DNA of 10,208 bases from Gp6-AA40 sp050742535 (GTDB lineage: Bacteria; Acidobacteriota; Vicinamibacteria; Vicinamibacterales; UBA2999): NCBI GenBank assembly GCA_050742535.1, contig JBOGIQ010000212.1, positions 1 through 10,208 of the forward strand, written 5' to 3'. A program made the translations under genes and the position numbers. Below, piece after piece: positions 7,301 through 10,208 of the stretch; positions within the stretch are counted from its first letter, which is position 1; each line of letters starts with the position of its first letter. The notes below the pieces were generated by a model. The model did not search any database. It was not told the origin of the DNA and saw only the letters and a program-made list of their open reading frames with translations.

Positions 7301-9076
7301 GTTCGTCCCTCCCGGTGGCGCGACGTTCACGACCCTCATCATGGGGTCGTAGGAATAGGTGACCGTGCGTCCCGCCTGGGTTTCGCTGCCAATGGTTCCA
7401 TCAGGGTTCACCGAGCGCGTCACCGTGTACAACGGAGTCCTGATCTCCGCGACCTGGGCGTATTGGTAGGTGAACGTGGTTGGAGCAGCAGATCCGACAG
7501 ATATCGAGGCCACATTACCGTTCGGATCCGGCGCATAGACAGTCTGAATACCAACCGGCGAACTGCCTTTCGCGAACTCCGTCCACGATTCCATGAATCC
7601 GTTTGCGGCGTTGTAGCTCCAGGCGCGTGTCCACGGGTCATTACCAGGCCAGAGTCCACCGCTCGTCACTCTCTCTTGCGAGATGCGTCCGAGAATGTAG
7701 GGACTTCCCGTGGAGTGCCAATAGGTGCGGAGCGTCGTGCGCGTCGCATCGCCGTTTTCACTGATCATGATCGGCAAGTGAAACTGCGCGTAGTTGTCCT
7801 CCTCGTCGTCGTAGGTGTACGTGGTTGTGAAAGTGCGACTGCCGGTGGTGATCACGCGCTGTGAGGGGGCGGAGGTCTTCCAGACGGTGCCGTTGGAGGC
7901 GTGTCGTACAACCGCAAGCTTGGTGTAATTGACAACCTCGACCTCCGTCTCGCCGGTTGGCGCTCGCACTTCCTTCCGCTCTCGCCGAATGCCACCAATC
8001 AGATTGGAATCAGGAAAGCCGGATATGTACTGATGCTTGACTTGCGTGCCGGAAGGAAGCGTCACCGTGGCGCCGGTAATACCGCTCGAGCTGTTGACCG
8101 TATAGTCGAGGTGCCACTGACCACCCTGGCCGCGAGGATCGGTGACAACGCGATCCGTCAGCACGTGACGCTGGACAAAGTCCTGAGGGTCGGGTCCGTA
8201 AAAGAGGTTGACATCGTTGTAGACGTATTGAATCGCAGCGCCGCCGCGGGTCGTGACCGTCGTCAAGTCAACCCCGACGTAGCCGAATTGCCAGCCCGGT
8301 CCAACAGGCGGTGTCGCGACCTGAAGCTTCCCGGGCAACTGATACGAGTAGACCCACTGCCGGCCTGAATACGTCATCGTCACTGGCAGTTGACCCGCTG
8401 CATCGAGTTCGATGGTGATGACGCGCTGATCGACGCCGAGGAATTGCGTTATCGTCAGGGTGGCGCCGACCCGATCGAGATTGATGGCATTGCCGAACTC
8501 GTCAGTGATTTGGACGAGACGATGGCTGCTGTCATAGAGACCCGTGCGGCCGTCAGGGAGATACAGCCGGCGGTCCACACGGTCGTACACCCAGAAATCT
8601 GCGGTGACCACCCACCGCATCGACGATTGCTGTAGGAAGTCCGGCGCATCGGCAAAATACGTCTTCTTCTTCGCACCGCTGACGTTTAACAACACAGGTG
8701 CGTGAGTCACACTGGTGGCAATGGTGTCCGGAACTGCCGCGGTCGGGTACTCACGCTCCAGAACGCTCATCGGAACGCCGGCAATGCCGAACGACCAGGC
8801 GCCATCGTTGTACGTCCGGTGCAAACGCAGCGAGCGGCCCGCGTTTCCTGGCAACTCCAGATCGGTGAATGTGAGGATGATGTTGCCGTTGAGCGTGTCA
8901 AAGTGCTCGAAGGGCGTCGGGGAGAAGTAATCCCGGTCTGGCTGGAAACCAGTGTCGTTGATCGTCGACGTCTGAGCCTGCGCGGCCGAGGCGAACAACA
9001 TCAACCAGACCGGCAGCGCGGCACACAGGAACGCGATGGGACGCACGACGTCACTTCGCTGATGCGGTAGGTTCAT
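4379..9076 (-). CDS. secreted RHS/YD-repeat protein ending in Cys-Cys beta repeats
   Basis: 1565 residues. Residues 1-34 are a signal peptide (hydrophobic FLCAALPVWLMLFAS, cleavage after AQA). The N-terminal part (40-400) starts FQPDRDYFSPTPFEHFDTLNG and LPGNAGRSLRLHRTYND, the usual head of secreted YD-repeat proteins. YD repeats fill about 415-1118, for example YSYDPMMRVV, YQYDAFGRLVLR, YTYDTLGHLTRID, AYDAAGNLTQRT and AYDAHGNRQS, and end in DYIYAGSRLISAVEKP (1104-1119). In ordinary RHS proteins the core would follow at once; here four repeats of about 101-114 residues follow instead and the protein stops. RHS repeats build a hollow shell around a C-terminal cargo. The ATG at 9076 follows GAGGAG with a short 3-base gap; GTG 9046 is a weaker alternative. 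The stop overlaps a possible start of the next gene (TAATG). No PAAR or type VI motif is seen, so Sec export is likely. Confidence 0.93.
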   Translation of the reverse strand: MNLPHQRSDVVRPIAFLCAALPVWLMLFASAAQAQTSTINDTGFQPDRDYFSPTPFEHFDTLNGNIILTFTDLELPGNAGRSLRLHRTYNDGAWSFGIAGVPMSVLEREYPTAAVPDTIATSVTHAPVLLNVSGAKKKTYFADAPDFLQQSSMRWVVTADFWVYDRVDRRLYLPDGRTGLYDSSHRLVQITDEFGNAINLDRVGATLTITQFLGVDQRVITIELDAAGQLPVTMTYSGRQWVYSYQLPGKLQVATPPVGPGWQFGYVGVDLTTVTTRGGAAIQYVYNDVNLFYGPDPQDFVQRHVLTDRVVTDPRGQGGQWHLDYTVNSSSGITGATVTLPSGTQVKHQYISGFPDSNLIGGIRRERKEVRAPTGETEVEVVNYTKLAVVRHASNGTVWKTSAPSQRVITTGSRTFTTTYTYDDEEDNYAQFHLPIMISENGDATRTTLRTYWHSTGSPYILGRISQERVTSGGLWPGNDPWTRAWSYNAANGFMESWTEFAKGSSPVGIQTVYAPDPNGNVASISVGSAAPTTFTYQYAQVAEIRTPLYTVTRSVNPDGTIGSETQAGRTVTYSYDPMMRVVNVAPPGGTNATTVEYDNVADGWVRTTRGDSSITTTLDGFGRATRAVDANGVTTQTVYDAEGRVTFEGYPFSAGSTEVGTHYQYDAFGRLVLRTNPDTTYASWTYNTSTGSVTIRDENNRNTVQSWKAFGHPNDARLTRIVDADQKQWDYTYDTLGHLTRIDLPGGLSRTWTFNVQGLLATETQPETGTTTYGAYDAAGNLTQRTDANGTVFTYVVDENRRLSRITTSSDVTEIRYESGSDNQQSTANGTTATTFLYDTAGRLAQRQDAVDGKLFNTQFEYNANDNLRAIVYPSGRRVEYQHGPQGRLASVSEPLAGRDYAFGFTYAPSGVLSGYTTGNLIQTQIARSESRRWVESITAGPMQFTYGSYDGVGNVGAIGDSRPGFAQAFTYDATDRLQTATGAYGSAAFAYDAHGNRQSANGSTYTYQSGTLRLSNFNGTPYTYDNNGNTLTAGGVIYTYTKHNMLATAAVAGGTAAYGYDADDLRIKKAFAGTTTYYLRGLGGEVLSEWKAPGTAAGSIRDYIYAGSRLISAVEKPTSTDPNSQCGIIVPGGPPVIVTAASNQDPCFTFRGTAGRSVSAIITAASPTTFSASWYANLRKPDGTLLGTTGSTCCGYSRIFLDGREIPADGNYKLTIDPSGTASGTVSVALYEFTDITGAISLTGAPVTLPLLTPGQNARLTFAGVAGQLLSSSLTAVAPAAFVGSFYFEIRKPDGGFVASGSSCCGYSLGFLDTLPLPALPASGTYTLVVNPDDIATGTVAARLYNVTHLTGTITSDGTPATVQVTTPGQNGYLTFEGIAGQRITATMTAVSPTAFPSTWGYLHIQNPSNTSIASSIACCGSTSVFLDTIELPAAGTYRAMVDPSSTWTGTVTVRVTTITDVTGSVTIGGGAVPVTITTAGQRALITFSGTAGQQATVRITNSKTGYTTVTLKKPDGSTATSSATSGSNFNLATQTLVEGQYTIIVDPSGTGTGTLNVAVTSP
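4382..5698 (-). repeat. four tandem beta-rich protein repeats, three with adjacent cysteines
   Basis: Residues 1127-1565 of the RHS protein split into repeats at 5363-5698, 5021-5362, 4685-5020 and 4382-4684 (112, 114, 112 and 101 residues). A shared pattern runs through them: TG-I---G-PV, TPGQNA-LTF-G-AGQ, TAVSPTAF, L-I-KPDG, a CCG(Y)S---FLDT block, LPA-GTY---VDPSGT-TGTV-V. The first three carry the Cys-Cys pair (1195-1196, 1306-1307, 1421-1422); the fourth lacks it and is 11 residues shorter. The first repeat has two further Cys (1128, 1149). They look like Ig-like or pre-peptidase-type sandwiches inserted where the RHS core should be. The repeats have diverged at DNA level, so they are not a recent duplication. 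Confidence 0.8.
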
Positions 9077-9111
9077 GAACTCCTCGCGCTTCGCTTAGAA
9101 CGGTTGATCGT

Positions 9112-9129
9112 TGAACGACATGTCGTTCA
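9112..9129. promoter_or_regulatory. 18-bp perfect palindrome, probable operator for the RHS cassette
   Basis: TGAACGACATGTCGTTCA is identical on both strands. Its centre lies about 44 bases upstream of the RHS ATG at 9076, a position where a dimeric repressor could overlap the promoter. A perfect 18-bp match is unlikely by chance in 534 bases. The size suits a TetR-, MarR- or Xre-type dimer; no such regulator gene is in the window. Confidence 0.5.
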
Positions 9130-9154
9130 CGGCAGTCATCAAACGCAGACACAC

Positions 9155-9166
9155 GTCTCTCGAGAC
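9155..9166. promoter_or_regulatory. GTCTC-TC-GAGAC inverted repeat
   Basis: Perfect 5-bp arms with a 2-bp spacer, about 85 bases upstream of the RHS start and 26 bases beyond the 18-bp palindrome. It may be an activator site for the same gene, but short arms make this weak evidence. Confidence 0.25.
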
Positions 9167-9563
9167 AGAGCAATCCTCTGTTCTCCTCAAGTGGACACGT
9201 CGGTATGTCGGCGGGAAAACGTGAACTAGTTTTTCGCGCGGCATCCTGCAAGGCGCAAAAACGAAAGTCAAGATCGAAATCCACTTTCACGCGAAGCTTC
9301 TGTGCAACGTTGCCGTTGTGTCGTCTCGTGTCGCATCGCGTCATATGGATCGCGTCGATCACTGACGGCTGTTCACCGAACGAACGGTCCGCCAGACAAG
9401 GTGAGAGCGAGTTGTCGATCGCGGAGCGACACGATCGCGATGATCGTGCGCGTTGCTGGATGATGCCACGCTGATCGCGGCGGTGAAGCAACTGACACGA
9501 AGCGACACGATGGAACTGTGGCGACCGTTTGCACAGAGTGTTAACGCGCGTCGCGATTCCGTC

Positions 9564-9592
9564 TTGACTTCGTCCACGCGTGCTCGCACGAT
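9564..9592 (+). promoter_or_regulatory. possible promoter of the lipoprotein gene
   Basis: TTGACT (9564-9569) matches the -35 consensus at five of six positions. At a 17-base spacing lies CACGAT (9587-9592), which matches the -10 at only three positions. Transcription would begin near 9600, about ten bases before the ATG at 9611, giving a very short leader, which fits the lack of a Shine-Dalgarno there. Confidence 0.3.
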
Positions 9593-9610
9593 GCGCGCTC
9601 CCGAACAACC

Positions 9611-10208
9611 ATGATCAGGAAAATATTTGCGACCCGCCTGTTCGTGATCGTCGTGAGTGCACTGTTCCTTGCGACGGGATGCCGGAGCATGCCAGTGTTC
9701 GCTCCGGTCGCGTCGACGATTTCTGTTTTCTCTCCAGCCGTCACGTTGCGTCCGGGCGAGATCTCCGAGATCACCGCCATGGTCGTGGAGGAAGCCGGAA
9801 CGCCGGTCAGCGACGGAACACTCGTCAGGTTCGGCGCCACGCTCGGCCGGCTCGAACCGGCGGAGGCGACGACGCGTGCCGGCGTTGCCCGTACGACATT
9901 CACGGCGGGAGACACGCTCGGAACGGCACGGATAGTGGCGACATCGGGTGCCGCCGTCTCTGGCGAAGGAATAGGTAATACGCTCGAAATCGTCATCAAA
10001 ATTACGCCCACCGCAACGGTTGGGCTTGCCGTGACCCCGGCCACTCCGAGCGTCGGGCAACCGGTCACGCTGACAGTGACTCCAACGATCGCCACTGATG
10101 GAGCGCCGCCAGTGATCGACGTCTCATGGGGCGATGGCACATCGACCAGCCTGGGAATCGTGTCCGGGCCGCGGACAGCCACGCACGTCTATGGCGCGAC
10201 CGGGACCT
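9611..10208 (+). CDS. lipoprotein with invasin-type Ig-like (Big_1) and PKD-like domains, N-terminal part
   Basis: The frame is open from ATG 9611 to the right edge (199 codons seen), so the gene is incomplete. It starts MIRKIFATRLFVIVVSALFL and reaches a lipobox ATGC with Cys24, so lipid anchoring after signal peptidase II cleavage is likely. Residues about 38-125 form a Big_1-like domain: PAVTLRPGEISEITAMVVEE, TPVSDGTLVRFGATLGRLEP, then AGVARTTFTAGDTLGTARIVA, the gain-of-Ig pattern of invasins and intimins. From about 135, a second sandwich starts AVTPATPSVGQPVTLTVTP and contains VSWGDGTSTS and THVYGATGT, the WGDGT and H-Y hallmarks of PKD domains. Such proteins are surface adhesins or scaffold-like lipoproteins. 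It is divergent from the RHS gene and shares its intergenic region. No clear Shine-Dalgarno precedes the ATG; the signal sequence decided the start. Confidence 0.85.
   Translation, partial: MIRKIFATRLFVIVVSALFLATGCRSMPVFAPVASTISVFSPAVTLRPGEISEITAMVVEEAGTPVSDGTLVRFGATLGRLEPAEATTRAGVARTTFTAGDTLGTARIVATSGAAVSGEGIGNTLEIVIKITPTATVGLAVTPATPSVGQPVTLTVTPTIATDGAPPVIDVSWGDGTSTSLGIVSGPRTATHVYGATGT

Larger units (their letters stand above)
9077..9610. other. divergent intergenic region between the RHS gene and the lipoprotein gene
   Basis: These 534 bases separate two divergently read genes and should hold both promoters. Open frames exist on both strands (9205-9474 plus, 9051-9608 minus), but they have no ribosome binding site and a composition like random GC-rich sequence, so I do not call genes. 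Visible structure: an 18-bp palindrome (9112-9129), a GTCTC/GAGAC inverted repeat (9155-9166), four copies of GATCGCG between 9348 and 9479, and three copies of GCGACACGA (9426-9434 and 9502-9510 direct, 9326-9334 inverted). Confidence 0.6.

Noticed and set aside
3369..9076. Type VI secretion RHS effector cassette
   Set aside because: No PAAR, VgrG, Hcp or adaptor gene or domain is visible, and each large product has a Sec signal peptide.
9112..9129. LexA/SOS box identity for the 18-bp palindrome
   Set aside because: The GAAC and GTTC arms are 8 bases apart, not 4 as in the Bacillus-type box, and no other known LexA consensus fits well.
9077..9170. Sigma-54 promoter driving the RHS gene
   Set aside because: No GG-N10-GC element lies between the inverted repeats and the start codon.
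9051..9608. 185-codon minus frame and 89-codon plus frame in the divergent region
   Set aside because: No ribosome binding site, no hydrophobic core or motif, random-like Arg/Ser/Cys composition, and the minus frame overlaps the RHS start.
9359..10182. Two long minus-strand frames opposite the lipoprotein gene
   Set aside because: The plus-strand frame has a signal peptide, a lipobox Cys and Big_1/PKD motifs; the minus frames are its antisense shadows.

Overview
The window is GC-rich, with a codon bias towards G/C at third positions. It combines Sec-exported YD-repeat (RHS) proteins, short or leaderless 5' ends and soil-type accessory genes. That suggests an uncultured Acidobacteriota-like bacterium (Vicinamibacteria would fit), but this is an inference from gene style and not from a marker gene.

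Layout. (1) Positions 1-1352, plus strand: the C-terminal part of an amidohydrolase-2 family metal-dependent hydrolase, then a complete zinc-independent quinone oxidoreductase. (2) Positions 1353-2020: a decayed stretch. It begins with the last codons of a DsbA/thioredoxin-like gene on the minus strand, fused to unrelated sequence and closed by an in-frame stop, and then holds little that looks coding. (3) Positions 2021-9076, minus strand: an accessory cassette read from right to left. It contains a 1565-residue secreted RHS/YD-repeat protein ending in four beta-rich repeats, three of them with a Cys-Cys pair; a separate secreted protein carrying the missing RHS core and a C-terminal HELGH putative metallopeptidase; a secreted carboxypeptidase-regulatory-like protein whose start overlaps the previous stop; a decayed paralogue of that protein; and a small multi-pass membrane protein with an apparent frameshift. 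(4) Positions 9077-9610: a divergent intergenic region with an 18-bp perfect palindrome just upstream of the RHS gene. (5) From 9611 to the right edge, plus strand: the N-terminal part of a lipoprotein with an invasin-type Ig-like domain and the start of a PKD-like domain.

How the cassette may work. The order is an RHS shell, then an RHS core with a zincin domain, then a small exported protein that overlaps it and has a dead paralogue beside it. This looks like a polymorphic toxin locus in which the toxin-bearing tip has been split from its shell and given its own signal peptide. The candidate immunity factor is the overlapping 146-residue exported protein. No PAAR, VgrG or other type VI parts are visible, and every large product has a Sec signal, so export is probably Sec-dependent. 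The toxin and immunity roles are inferences; the split, the overlaps, the HExxH motif and the decayed paralogue are read directly from the sequence.
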